DNA of 64,000 nt from CAYMAX01 sp964388595 (GTDB taxonomy: Bacteria; Bacteroidota; Bacteroidia; Bacteroidales; UBA932), in assembly GCA_964388595.1 (NCBI GenBank), contig CAYMAX010000002.1, positions 18,694 through 82,693 of the forward strand. Reading direction: 5' to 3'. Positions within the stretch are counted from its first letter, which is position 1. Every line of letters begins with the position of its first letter. The notes beneath the pieces were generated by a model. The model saw only the letters and a program-made list of their open reading frames with translations, was not told where the DNA came from and did not search any database. This document shows, one piece after another, positions 25,599 to 33,988 of the stretch. The position numbers were made by a program, and so were the translations under genes.

Positions 25599-27373
25599 AA
25601 CCGGTAAAAAGAACTTTTGACTTACTTGACAAACTTGAACAAAACTTTCCCGACAAACAGGATATCCTCAGCAGAAAACTGCATGGAGACTGGATAAAAT
25701 ACAGTGTCAAGCAGTATGTTGAATATTCTTATCTCATAGCATACGGCATGCTGTCAGAAGGTTATGGCAATGAAGACAAAGCTATCACCATCTGTTCCAA
25801 TCGACCTGAATGGAACTTCTTGGACATGGGACTCAATCTTGCCAAGATGGTGCATGTTCCCGTTTACAGCACTCTGAGTAATGATGAATTTCTCCACATA
25901 TTCAATCACAGTGACGCAAAACTAATCTTCGTAGGGAATGACTCCATTTACAAAAAAGTGGCCCCTATCGTTACTCAGATGGATACACCTGCAAGAATAA
26001 TTATGATGGATGACTCTGACGAAATAGAATGTCTGAGAGATATTTATCAGAAAGGCAGGGATAATAAAGAAAAATATAGTCCGGTAGTCGATAAAATCAA
26101 ACAGGATACAAAACCTGATGACCTGGCTACTATTATCTATACATCAGGCACCACTGGTGTTCCCAAAGGGGTAATGCTCTCACACTGGAATATGATGTTC
26201 GATGCCTATGGCCACGCTGTCAAACAAACCATCAATGCTACACAGAAGATGGTAAGTTTTCTCCCTTTGTGCCATATCTATGAGAGAAGTATGAACTATG
26301 AATATCAGTACATCGGTATCAGCATCTATTATGCAGAAAGCCTTGCTACCATAGCCAGGGACCTCGCTGATTGCCATGCAGATGGCTTCTGTGGAGTGCC
26401 CAGAGTGCTCGAGATGATGTATTCCAAACTCGAAGCAGCAGGAAAGAATCTTACAGGCATTAAGAAGATTATTTATTCTTGGGCATGGAACTTCGGTAAC
26501 AATTTTGACAACTACAATAAGAAAAAATTATACCTCTTCCAGCTCAACCTCGCAGACAAATTGGTTTACTCCAAATGGAGAGAAGCACTTGGTGGACACG
26601 AGATGGAAGTCGTATCGGGCGGTTCCTCGATTCAGGCCAAGATCGTGCGTCTTTTCAATGCTGCCAAACTCTATATTTTCGAAGGATATGGTATGACTGA
26701 GTCATCCCCTGTAATTGCAGTAAATAGCCCAGTACAAGGGTTCAACGTCATAGGCACAGTGGGGAAACCAATGGAAGGCACGATTCTCAAATTTGCAGAA
26801 GACGGAGAAATCCTTACAAAAGGGCCTCATGTGATGCTTGGATACTATAAAGACCCTGAATATACCAAACAGGTTATAGATGAAGAAGGTTTTCTCCACA
26901 CAGGTGACATCGGAAGGCTTGTTGATGGGGAGTATCTGCAAATCACAGACAGAAAGAAAGAAATTTTCAAACTATCTGCAGGTAAATATATCGCACCACA
27001 AGTGATTGAAAACCTCCTAAAGGAGTCAACATATATTGAAAATTGCATAGTAATAGGGGAAAACCAGAAATTTGCCTCAGCGATTATCGTTCCTGATATG
27101 GAAAGACTACATTTCTGGGCAGCAAAACATAGAGTAACATACACAGACAATCAGGATTTAATATCCAATCCCAAAGTTATTGCCAAGATACACAGAGAGA
27201 TAGAGGCCGTAAATGATACTCTTGCCCCTCACGAGCATATAAAACGAGAAAGGATAGTAGGTGATGAATGGAACACCGGCAATAACATGCTTTCCCAGAC
27301 ATTAAAACTCAAAAGAGCAAAAGTTCACGCCAAATATGCTGCTATCATCAAGGACATCTATAAATTAGATTAA
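25592..27373 (+). CDS. Long-chain-fatty-acid--CoA ligase (AMP-forming)
   Basis: 593 residues of the ANL superfamily. The adenylation loop is IIYTSGTTGVPKGVMLSH near residue 183; later motifs are YIFEGYGMTESSPVIAVNSP, LHTGDIGRLVDGEYLQITDR and KEIFKLSAGKYIAP. An N-terminal helical extension and LPLCHIYERS place it with bacterial long-chain acyl-CoA synthetases that lack a transmembrane anchor. It activates fatty acids with ATP and CoA, for lipid synthesis or uptake; which chain length is not visible. Confidence 0.9.
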   Translation: MLEPVKRTFDLLDKLEQNFPDKQDILSRKLHGDWIKYSVKQYVEYSYLIAYGMLSEGYGNEDKAITICSNRPEWNFLDMGLNLAKMVHVPVYSTLSNDEFLHIFNHSDAKLIFVGNDSIYKKVAPIVTQMDTPARIIMMDDSDEIECLRDIYQKGRDNKEKYSPVVDKIKQDTKPDDLATIIYTSGTTGVPKGVMLSHWNMMFDAYGHAVKQTINATQKMVSFLPLCHIYERSMNYEYQYIGISIYYAESLATIARDLADCHADGFCGVPRVLEMMYSKLEAAGKNLTGIKKIIYSWAWNFGNNFDNYNKKKLYLFQLNLADKLVYSKWREALGGHEMEVVSGGSSIQAKIVRLFNAAKLYIFEGYGMTESSPVIAVNSPVQGFNVIGTVGKPMEGTILKFAEDGEILTKGPHVMLGYYKDPEYTKQVIDEEGFLHTGDIGRLVDGEYLQITDRKKEIFKLSAGKYIAPQVIENLLKESTYIENCIVIGENQKFASAIIVPDMERLHFWAAKHRVTYTDNQDLISNPKVIAKIHREIEAVNDTLAPHEHIKRERIVGDEWNTGNNMLSQTLKLKRAKVHAKYAAIIKDIYKLD

Positions 27374-27377
27374 ATCG

Positions 27378-28247
27378 ATGCAAATATTCGTTGCCACACA
27401 AAATGATGTAGAAGGGCTGTATAACATCTGGAGAACTTGCTTCACTAAAGATTTAATCTTTCTGAACAAGTTCTTCAAGGAATGTTTCCCTCTTACGCGC
27501 ACTTATGTGTATAAGGAAAAGGGGACTATAGTCTCTTCTATTACCCTTATGCCCACCACATACATAGCCCAAAACCCCTCAGATAATTTGAAAGGGGTTT
27601 ATCTGTATGGAGTGTGCACCCTCCCCGATTTCCGAGGCAAACAATTATCATCACATCTAATAGATTATGCAGAAGATGATTGTCGTGACAGAGGTTACAG
27701 TTTCATAATTACCCGTCCGGCCACCCCTTCTTTATTTGCACTATATCGCCGGCTGGGATTTTCTATACCACTATATCGCCATTTTGTAGAGTTGCCATTG
27801 CCTATTTTTGCTGAGAATGTTTCCTTTTCTGAAATACATGCCAAAAGGCTGAATGAATTGAGAAAAAAGTATCTTGAATACAATTATTATGCGTGGGACG
27901 AAAATCTCTTGGAATACATCATATCGTTTTATGGTTCCAGCAAGGGTTCTATAGTTGAACTCGAAAGCGACAGATATTTGCTTGGTTATCCTGACGATGA
28001 GGACTCAGAACTATACAACATCGTCGAAATAGGCACATACAACCCATCATTCAGATTTCCGTCGTTTTATCTTGCAGGCAATCTAATAAAGGCCAGACAT
28101 CTTGAAAGAACAAGGGCCAAAATCTATTTCCCCTCTTTCAAGCATTACTCCGACTTAGAGAACATTCAAAAGGAAGTATTCACACTTCTTCGCCCCATCA
28201 ATAAGGAGAATGATTCTCAATCATTCTTCAACTTTTCTATGGAATAA
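27378..28247 (+). CDS. GNAT-family N-acetyltransferase
   Basis: 289 residues. The N-terminal half has the GNAT core: GVYLYGVCTLPDFRGKQLSS holds the acetyl-CoA pyrophosphate-binding segment and YSFIITRPATPSLFALYRRL the C-terminal part of the fold. Residues after about 170 form a second, less conserved domain. Substrate unknown. The start lies 4 bases after the acyl-CoA ligase stop, so the gene is in the gcvH unit. Confidence 0.8.
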   Translation: MQIFVATQNDVEGLYNIWRTCFTKDLIFLNKFFKECFPLTRTYVYKEKGTIVSSITLMPTTYIAQNPSDNLKGVYLYGVCTLPDFRGKQLSSHLIDYAEDDCRDRGYSFIITRPATPSLFALYRRLGFSIPLYRHFVELPLPIFAENVSFSEIHAKRLNELRKKYLEYNYYAWDENLLEYIISFYGSSKGSIVELESDRYLLGYPDDEDSELYNIVEIGTYNPSFRFPSFYLAGNLIKARHLERTRAKIYFPSFKHYSDLENIQKEVFTLLRPINKENDSQSFFNFSME

Positions 28248-28279
28248 TCCAATCTCCTCATTTTCAACATCTTAAGTGA

Positions 28280-28648
28280 TTAGGAAACTGTTTGGCCGAA
28301 TGGTACAAACGACAAGCGCATAAGTTTGAAATGCTGTTTGGCAAAAGGGATACCTATAATGGTAATGGTGAATAATATCCCGAAAAGGAAATGAGTGAGG
28401 CAAATGGCGATGCCACCGGTAAATATCCAGATAATATTGAAAACTGTACTTAAACACCCAGGTTCATTATCTTTAAAAGCGACTTGCTGCCCAAAAGGGG
28501 CAAGAGAAAGGATTGCAATCTTAAATAATTGAATACCAAAAGGGATTCCAACTATAGTAACGCAACAAACCAAGGCTGCAATAATATATTCAAAACATAT
28601 TATCAGGCCACCGAAAAGAATCCAAATTATATTCCCAAGTAATTTCAT
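28280..28648 (-). CDS. yccF: YccF-family inner-membrane protein
   Basis: 122 residues with two copies of a membrane repeat: NIIWILFGGLIICFEYIIAA then TIVGIPFGIQLFKIA with LSLAPFGQQV, and NIIWIFTGGIAICLTHFLFG then TIIGIPFAKQHFKL with LSFVPFGQTV. The internal duplication and the GIPFG/LxPFG signatures define YccF. Function unknown. It converges with the GNAT gene and lies downstream of mnmG on the same strand, separated by the parS-like element. Confidence 0.85.
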   Translation of the reverse strand: MKLLGNIIWILFGGLIICFEYIIAALVCCVTIVGIPFGIQLFKIAILSLAPFGQQVAFKDNEPGCLSTVFNIIWIFTGGIAICLTHFLFGILFTITIIGIPFAKQHFKLMRLSFVPFGQTVS

Positions 28649-28668
28649 AGTGTATTTATTATATTGTA

Positions 28669-28684
28669 TGTTCCACGAGGAACA
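28669..28684. promoter_or_regulatory. parS-like palindrome (one mismatch) abutting mnmG
   Basis: TGTTCCACGAGGAACA differs from the perfect parS palindrome TGTTCCACGTGGAACA by one central base. It sits between yccF and mnmG and touches the mnmG stop codon. It could also form a short hairpin in the mnmG transcript, but has no T tract. Confidence 0.5.
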
Positions 28685-30673
28685 TTATCGTCCAAAGTAA
28701 ATTAAAAGTACAGATATGTCAGCAGGAGAAACCCCTGGAATACGTGAGGCTTGGGCTATCGTAAGGGGTTTATGGAGTATAAGCTTTTGCCTGGATTCAT
28801 AAGAAAGAGAAGAAACTTTATTATAATCAAACTTAGAAGGAATTCTAATATTCTCTAAAGATTTGATTTTATCGACGAGTTTCTTTTCTCTGTCAATATA
28901 ACCGGAATACTTAATTAAGATTTCTGATGAGTTGAGGACTTCATTGAAAAAGTCAGAAGAGGAAAAAGATGAATTAGAAGAATCAACTATTTTATAAGGT
29001 AGAGTATGAAAAATTAGAAGTGCGTCAGAAGAAGAAGTTTTGAAAGAATTATTCCTGATTGAACGTTTGAAAGTATTTAAGGTTCCACGTGGAACAAAAG
29101 GAAGCAAATCTTTGATAGAAATCTGCGGTCTGGTAAGTAAAGAAGAAGCAGAATGAGAGTAAGAAATCTCAGAAATTCCACGAGAAGAAAGAAAAGGATT
29201 AATCTGTGAAGGAGTGATATTATTAGAACCTAAAATTGAAACAAATTTAGAAATACGGGACGATTTTCGTTTTAATAAATGAAGCCTGTATTCATCTGCA
29301 AGACCAATTTTATGAGAAATCTCAGATAGTCTGACATCAGCATTATCCTGCCTGAGCAAGATGCGAAATTCAGCACGCGAGGTGAACATTCTGTATGGTT
29401 CATCGACCCCCTTAGTGATAAGATCATCGATTAAAACACCTATATAAGAAGAGTCACGTGATAGAATAAGAGGCTTTGAATTATTGAGTTTTAGAAAAGC
29501 ATTAATACCGGCTACCAATCCTTGGGCAGCAGCCTCTTCATAACCGGTAGTACCATTGACTTGCCCCGCCAAAAAGAGACCGGGAATTACTTTAGATTCA
29601 AGAGAAGGATTAAGCATTAATGGGTCGAAATAATCATATTCCACAGCATGGGCCGGTCTGAATATTTTTACTTTCTCAAATCCATTGACTTGTGATAAAG
29701 CGGACAACTGTGTAGTCAATGGGAGAGATGAAGAGAAGCCTTGTAAATAATATTCTTTGGTAAACCAGCCTTCAGGTTCTAAAAATAACTGATGAGCATC
29801 TTTACCTGAAAAAGTGCGAATTTTATCTTCGATGCTTGGACAGTATCGCGGACCCTTACCTTGTATCTTTCCATTAAAGAGAGGAGAAAGAGGAAATGCC
29901 TCTTTTAAAATGCTATGAACAGTCTTATTGGTGTGGCCAATATAACAAACCATTTGTGGAGTACCGGACTGAAGAGGAGAATGATAGTCGAGGAAAGAAA
30001 ATTTCTCTGGCTCAGAATCACCTTCCTGGATTTCGAGTTTTGTCAAGTCGACAGAATTAATGTCAATTCGAGGAGGTGTTCCTGTTTTCATTCTATTGGT
30101 GGAGACTCCGAGTGACTTAAGCTGGTCAGATAAAAAATGAGATGATGACTCAGAGATGCGGCCACCCTCAAGAGAACAATCACCAATAAATATCTTACCA
30201 TTAAGAAATGTACCGGCAGTAATTATAACCGATTTTGCCATAAATGTGGCGCCCATAGATGTAGTGACACCGGAAATATTCGATTCTGAGAGAGTTATTG
30301 CAACAACAGAATCTTGCCAAATATCTAAGTTACAGGTGTTTTCAAGGATATAACGCCAATTCAAAGAGAAGAACATTCTGTCACACTGTGCGCGGGGACT
30401 CCATACTGCAGGACCTTTAGATTTATTTAGCATTCTGAACTGAATAGAAGAAGCATCAGTAACTATGCCCGTAAAGCCTCCAAGAGCATCTATCTCTCTA
30501 ACTATCTGTCCTTTAGCAATACCACCAATGGAAGGATTACAAGACATTTGAGCTATCTTGTTCATATCCATCGTTATCAAAAGTACGGATGCGCCAAGTC
30601 TTGCAGAAGCAACTGAGGCCTCACACCCGGCATGACCTGCCCCGACAACGATAATGTCGTAATCAGTTTTCAT
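28685..30673 (-). CDS. mnmG: tRNA uridine-34 carboxymethylaminomethyl modification enzyme MnmG
   Basis: 662 residues, about 30 more than the usual length of roughly 630. The FAD-binding N-terminus is IIVVGAGHAGCEASVASARLG; SCNPSIGGIAKGQIVREIDA, KTGTPPRI and GQVNGTTGYEEAAAQGLVAG are conserved. The C-terminus SRIPGVSPADISVLLIYF is the MnmE-contact domain. The extra length lies in a serine-rich linker around residues 525-565 that encodes the parS palindrome. With MnmE it modifies wobble uridine in several tRNAs. The start overlaps ybeY by 11 bases. Confidence 0.95.
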   Translation of the reverse strand: MKTDYDIIVVGAGHAGCEASVASARLGASVLLITMDMNKIAQMSCNPSIGGIAKGQIVREIDALGGFTGIVTDASSIQFRMLNKSKGPAVWSPRAQCDRMFFSLNWRYILENTCNLDIWQDSVVAITLSESNISGVTTSMGATFMAKSVIITAGTFLNGKIFIGDCSLEGGRISESSSHFLSDQLKSLGVSTNRMKTGTPPRIDINSVDLTKLEIQEGDSEPEKFSFLDYHSPLQSGTPQMVCYIGHTNKTVHSILKEAFPLSPLFNGKIQGKGPRYCPSIEDKIRTFSGKDAHQLFLEPEGWFTKEYYLQGFSSSLPLTTQLSALSQVNGFEKVKIFRPAHAVEYDYFDPLMLNPSLESKVIPGLFLAGQVNGTTGYEEAAAQGLVAGINAFLKLNNSKPLILSRDSSYIGVLIDDLITKGVDEPYRMFTSRAEFRILLRQDNADVRLSEISHKIGLADEYRLHLLKRKSSRISKFVSILGSNNITPSQINPFLSSRGISEISYSHSASSLLTRPQISIKDLLPFVPRGTLNTFKRSIRNNSFKTSSSDALLIFHTLPYKIVDSSNSSFSSSDFFNEVLNSSEILIKYSGYIDREKKLVDKIKSLENIRIPSKFDYNKVSSLSYESRQKLILHKPLTIAQASRIPGVSPADISVLLIYFGR
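29082..29095. promoter_or_regulatory. Perfect parS-type centromere palindrome inside mnmG
   Basis: GTTCCACGTGGAAC is a perfect 14-bp palindrome matching the widespread ParB-binding consensus GTTnCACGTGnAAC. It is embedded in the mnmG coding sequence, encoding V-P-R-G-T in a variable linker. No parA or parB gene is in the window. Confidence 0.8.
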
Positions 30674-31109
30674 TTAACAGTAACAGAGATTTATCTTCCT
30701 GTGAAGACATAATAGTCTTTTCAGAAGCTGAATGGTCATTAAATCCGAGTAAATGAAGAACTCCGTGTATCATGACGCGATGAAGCTCATTCTCAAATGA
30801 GACCTTAAAATGAGAAGCATTAGAAGTAACAGAATCTATACTTATAAAAATATCACCGGATATGGCATTACGACGAGAAAGAAGAGAATGTTCATCATAG
30901 TGAGAGGTATCAAAAGTGATAACATCGGTATAATAATCATGAGAGAGATATTGAACATTTATATCTTTGAGAGCGGAATCATCAGTGAATATAAAATTAA
31001 TAGCACCGACATTATGCTGATATGAAGTGATGACATCTTTAATCCACTTCCGGAGAAGAGTCTTGGATTTGAGAGTAAAAAGGACATTCCTGTTGAAAAA
31101 ACAAATCAT
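30663..31109 (-). CDS. ybeY: Endoribonuclease YbeY
   Basis: 148 residues from the ATG at 31109 (MICFFNRN). An in-frame TTG at 31145 lies at the expected transcription start and is rejected. The metal site is HGVLHLLGFNDH near the C-terminus, the UPF0054 signature with three histidines; NVQYLSHDYYTDVITFD is also conserved. YbeY takes part in 16S rRNA 3' maturation and ribosome quality control. It leads the ybeY-mnmG unit; both act on RNA of the translation machinery. Confidence 0.93.
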   Translation of the reverse strand: MICFFNRNVLFTLKSKTLLRKWIKDVITSYQHNVGAINFIFTDDSALKDINVQYLSHDYYTDVITFDTSHYDEHSLLSRRNAISGDIFISIDSVTSNASHFKVSFENELHRVMIHGVLHLLGFNDHSASEKTIMSSQEDKSLLLLNEN

Positions 31110-31149
31110 ATTTTTGGTTTGAAATTTGTAGCAATTCAGTAACAACGTA

Positions 31150-31157
31150 CAAAGTTA
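31150..31157 (-). promoter_or_regulatory. -7 element of the ybeY-mnmG unit
   Basis: TAACTTTG on the minus strand matches TAnnTTTG. Transcription would begin near 31143, giving a leader of about 35 bases before the ATG at 31109. Confidence 0.5.
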
Positions 31158-31276
31158 AACATTATTAAGGAACCTGATTAAATAGAGCTTTGTGCAAACT
31201 CGTAAAAAGTTATTAACAATTTGTTTTACAAATTAAGAAATAATATCTACTTTTACCTCGCAAAAATTGAAACAAC

Positions 31277-31975
31277 ATGAGTCTTGAAGTTAAAAAATCA
31301 GAAAAGGCCAATCTTGAGGGTAACAGACTAATATTCCTTGAAGTTGGTTTGATGTTCTCATTACTTGTGGTTCTAATGGCCTTTGAATGGAAGTCTTATG
31401 ACAAGAAGACAGCCGTTTTGGGTCAGGAAACTGCAGTAGAAATCGAGGTTGAAAACATCCCGATTACAACAGAAACTCCTCCACCTCCTCCAGAAGCACC
31501 AAAGATACCTATACTGTCAGACCAGATAGATATTGTCGATGATGATATAAAGGTAGATGACAATTTGTTTATCAGTTTGGAAGATACCAAGGATATGGGT
31601 GTCGAGATTATGGATTACGTGACAGAAGTCTATGAAGAGACTATCGAAGAAGCTCCCATACCTGTTGCCATAGTAGAAGAGAAACCCAAATTTATGGGTG
31701 GTGACGCCAATCAGTTCAATGTATGGATTCATGACCATCTTGAATACCCTGAGATAGCCAGAGAAAATGGAGTATCAGGAAGAGTTACCTTACAATTCAC
31801 TATTGAGGCAGACGGAAGACTTACAAATGTCAAAGTATTAAGAGGTGTCGATTCATCCCTTGATAAAGAAGCAGTCAGAGTAGTATCTTCTTCACCCAAG
31901 TGGACACCCGGAAGACAAAGAGATAGGGCAGTGAGAGTAACATACAACTTCCCCGTAGTATTCCAATTGAGATAA
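31277..31975 (+). CDS. TonB-family energy transducer
   Basis: 232 residues. One N-terminal transmembrane helix (IFLEVGLMFSLLVVLMAFEW), a proline/acidic spacer (TETPPPPPEAPKIP, then acid-rich residues to about 140), and a C-terminal TonB domain with GVSGRVTLQFTIEADGRLTN and ASL-like EAVRVVSSSPKWTPGRQRDR. It links proton-motive force from ExbBD to TonB-dependent outer-membrane receptors; neither is encoded here. A TTATTAACA 9-mer and a weak -7 (TACTTTTA at 31248) lie upstream. A strong terminator follows the stop. Confidence 0.9.
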   Translation: MSLEVKKSEKANLEGNRLIFLEVGLMFSLLVVLMAFEWKSYDKKTAVLGQETAVEIEVENIPITTETPPPPPEAPKIPILSDQIDIVDDDIKVDDNLFISLEDTKDMGVEIMDYVTEVYEETIEEAPIPVAIVEEKPKFMGGDANQFNVWIHDHLEYPEIARENGVSGRVTLQFTIEADGRLTNVKVLRGVDSSLDKEAVRVVSSSPKWTPGRQRDRAVRVTYNFPVVFQLR

Positions 31976-31995
31976 TTTGATAACAGAAATATATG

Positions 31996-32025
31996 AAGGA
32001 GGCTGCCCAACAGGTGGCCTCTTTT
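31996..32025 (+). terminator. Intrinsic terminator of the tonB-like gene
   Basis: GAGGCTGCC, loop CAACA, GGTGGCCTC pair over 9 bp (two G-T), extended by AAG against TTT of the T tract to about 12 bp. It lies 20 bases after the stop and inside the 5' end of the longest hflX frame. Confidence 0.75.
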
Positions 32026-32037
32026 GGTAAGAATAAA

Positions 32038-33201
32038 ATGGAGAAGACGATAATAGTGGCTGTGATCCCACAGGGGATAGATGACAGGACAGCCAAAGAA
32101 TATCTTGATGAACTTGATTTTCTGGCACTTACTGCAGGAATAGAAAGTATAAAAAGGTTCACACAGCGACTGGATAAAGGCAATTCCAAAACTTATGTAG
32201 GTACAGGAAAGTTAGATGAGATTAAGCAGTATGTTAAGGAAAACGAGTTGCGAATCGTTCTTTTCGATGACGAATTGACTCCGTCACAATTAAGGAACCT
32301 TGAGAGAGAGTTAGAATGCAGAATACTTGACAGGACAAGTCTGATACTTGATATTTTCGCTCAAAGGGCCAAAACAGCATATGCAAAAACTCAAGTAGAA
32401 TTAGCTCAATATCAATATCTGCTTCCCCGACTTACACGAATGTGGACTCACTTGGAAAGGCAGAGGGGCGGCATAGGAATGAGGGGGCCGGGAGAGAGCC
32501 AGATAGAAACAGACCGAAGAATTATCCTCGATAAAATAAGCAAACTGAAAGAACAACTCAAAAAAATCGACCGTCAGATGATGTCACAGAGAGGAAATAG
32601 GGGGTCGATGGTGAGGATTGCCTTAGTAGGATATACAAATGCAGGTAAAAGCACACTGATGAATCTCCTCTCCAAGAGTGATGTTTTTGCAGAAAACAAA
32701 TTGTTCGCCACTCTCGATACGACAGTCAGAAAGGTTGTTATAGAAAATGTCCCGTTCCTTCTTTCTGACACAGTGGGATTTATCAGGAAACTGCCCACAG
32801 AATTGATAGAATCATTTAAAAGTACCCTAGATGAAGTGAGAGAAGCGGATGTTTTAATGCACATCGTAGATATTTCGCACCCCAACTTCGAAGAACAGAT
32901 AAAAGTGGTCAATGAAACACTATCGGACATAGGGGCAAAAGATAAACCTATATATGTGGTATTCAATAAGATAGATGCCTATAAAAATGTCGAGCAAAAC
33001 GAATATTCTTTCGAAGCCAAAAGCAAAGAAAACATCTCACTGAGCGAATTGAAACAATCGTGGATAGCTAAAGAAAATACCCCTTGCATCTTCATTTCTG
33101 CAAAAGAGAAAATAGAAATAGACAAATTACGTAATGACCTTTATAAAATAGTGGCTGAAATCCACTCCGGAAGATATCCCTTTAACAATTTTCTGTGGTA
33201 A
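32038..33201 (+). CDS. hflX: Ribosome-associated GTPase HflX
   Basis: 387 residues from the ATG at 32038 (MEKTIIVAVIPQ); the frame is open to an ATG at 31993, but those 15 extra codons would translate the terminator hairpin, so I prefer the internal start, with moderate certainty. The N-terminal HflX domain has TYVGTGKLDEIKQYV and the linker RGGIGMRGPGESQIETDRR. The G domain has ALVGYTNAGKSTLMNLL (G1), DTVGFIRKLPTELIESFK (G3) and VFNKID (G4). HflX rescues or splits stalled ribosomes. Its last 20 bases overlap the convergent hydrolase gene. Confidence 0.92.
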   Translation: MEKTIIVAVIPQGIDDRTAKEYLDELDFLALTAGIESIKRFTQRLDKGNSKTYVGTGKLDEIKQYVKENELRIVLFDDELTPSQLRNLERELECRILDRTSLILDIFAQRAKTAYAKTQVELAQYQYLLPRLTRMWTHLERQRGGIGMRGPGESQIETDRRIILDKISKLKEQLKKIDRQMMSQRGNRGSMVRIALVGYTNAGKSTLMNLLSKSDVFAENKLFATLDTTVRKVVIENVPFLLSDTVGFIRKLPTELIESFKSTLDEVREADVLMHIVDISHPNFEEQIKVVNETLSDIGAKDKPIYVVFNKIDAYKNVEQNEYSFEAKSKENISLSELKQSWIAKENTPCIFISAKEKIEIDKLRNDLYKIVAEIHSGRYPFNNFLW

Positions 33202-33985
33202 GGAAATTCATCAGAGATTCAAGTGTGAGTGTGGGTCTCTCGATAAAACTATTATGTCCGGTATCAGGTATGAATGCCCCTTTGGCATTCGGTATATCTT
33301 TGAGAATTTGTTGAGCTTTAGATAGACTCATGTGAATATCGTGGTCTCCGAATATAAAAAGTATCGGCTTGTCACAATTCGAAAGAAACAGAATATTGTC
33401 AGGACGTGACATAAGCCCTCTAATCGTAGCGGCAACACCACTGATATCATGGGTATCAGAAATCTCAATAGTCTCTTGTATTTTATCGTCACAACTCCTC
33501 AGATTAGATTGTGCATACATATTGGGAATGGCTATTGATGATAGTTGTGATAATTTACCGCTGTTGATAAAATCAATCTCCTTAAGTCTCTCTTTTTCTT
33601 TGGATGGATCGTCTGAATAAGGATTGGAATTAAAATTGATTAGTGATGAGAAAAACTCAGGATGATGCCGCAAACAGGCCTGTGCCACATATCCTCCCAT
33701 GGAATGTCCTATTACTGAACATTGGGATACACCTAACTTGGTAAGGACCTCTGCTATGACATCGCTGCAGAACGACATACTGTTACATTCTGGGTGAGAG
33801 CCTGACAATCCGTGACCAGGGAGGTCAATCGCAATAGTTCTGAAAGAAGTGGGAAGTATCTCTCTAAATTCGTTCCAGATATAAAGTGTTTCAAGATATC
33901 CGTGTAAAAGAAGAAAAACCTTTTCCCCTTTACCGGAGTCTGATACATGAACAGGAATACCTTGAGAGGTAATGAAAAATTCCAT
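33182..33985 (-). CDS. Alpha/beta-fold hydrolase
   Basis: 267 residues. The nucleophile elbow is SVIGHSMGGYVAQACL, the acid is in FIFGDHDIHMS and the histidine in PDTGHNSFIERP, giving a complete Ser-Asp-His triad; an oxyanion-hole HG occurs in LLLHGYLETLYIW. The cap region from about 130-190 is helical. Substrate cannot be told; the lid and charge resemble small-ester hydrolases. It is the third gene of the frdA-frdB unit, 3 bases after frdB, and overlaps hflX at the 3' end. Confidence 0.85.
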   Translation of the reverse strand: MEFFITSQGIPVHVSDSGKGEKVFLLLHGYLETLYIWNEFREILPTSFRTIAIDLPGHGLSGSHPECNSMSFCSDVIAEVLTKLGVSQCSVIGHSMGGYVAQACLRHHPEFFSSLINFNSNPYSDDPSKEKERLKEIDFINSGKLSQLSSIAIPNMYAQSNLRSCDDKIQETIEISDTHDISGVAATIRGLMSRPDNILFLSNCDKPILFIFGDHDIHMSLSKAQQILKDIPNAKGAFIPDTGHNSFIERPTLTLESLMNFLTTENC

Positions 33986-33988
33986 ACT

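Noticed and set aside
29175..29188. A third parS-like sequence (ATTCCACGAGAAGA)
   Set aside because: It shares only the TTCCACG half and is not palindromic; it fits coding-sequence chance in mnmG.
31110..31145. TTG start for ybeY at 31145
   Set aside because: It coincides with the likely transcription start; the ATG at 31109 gives the normal N-terminus.
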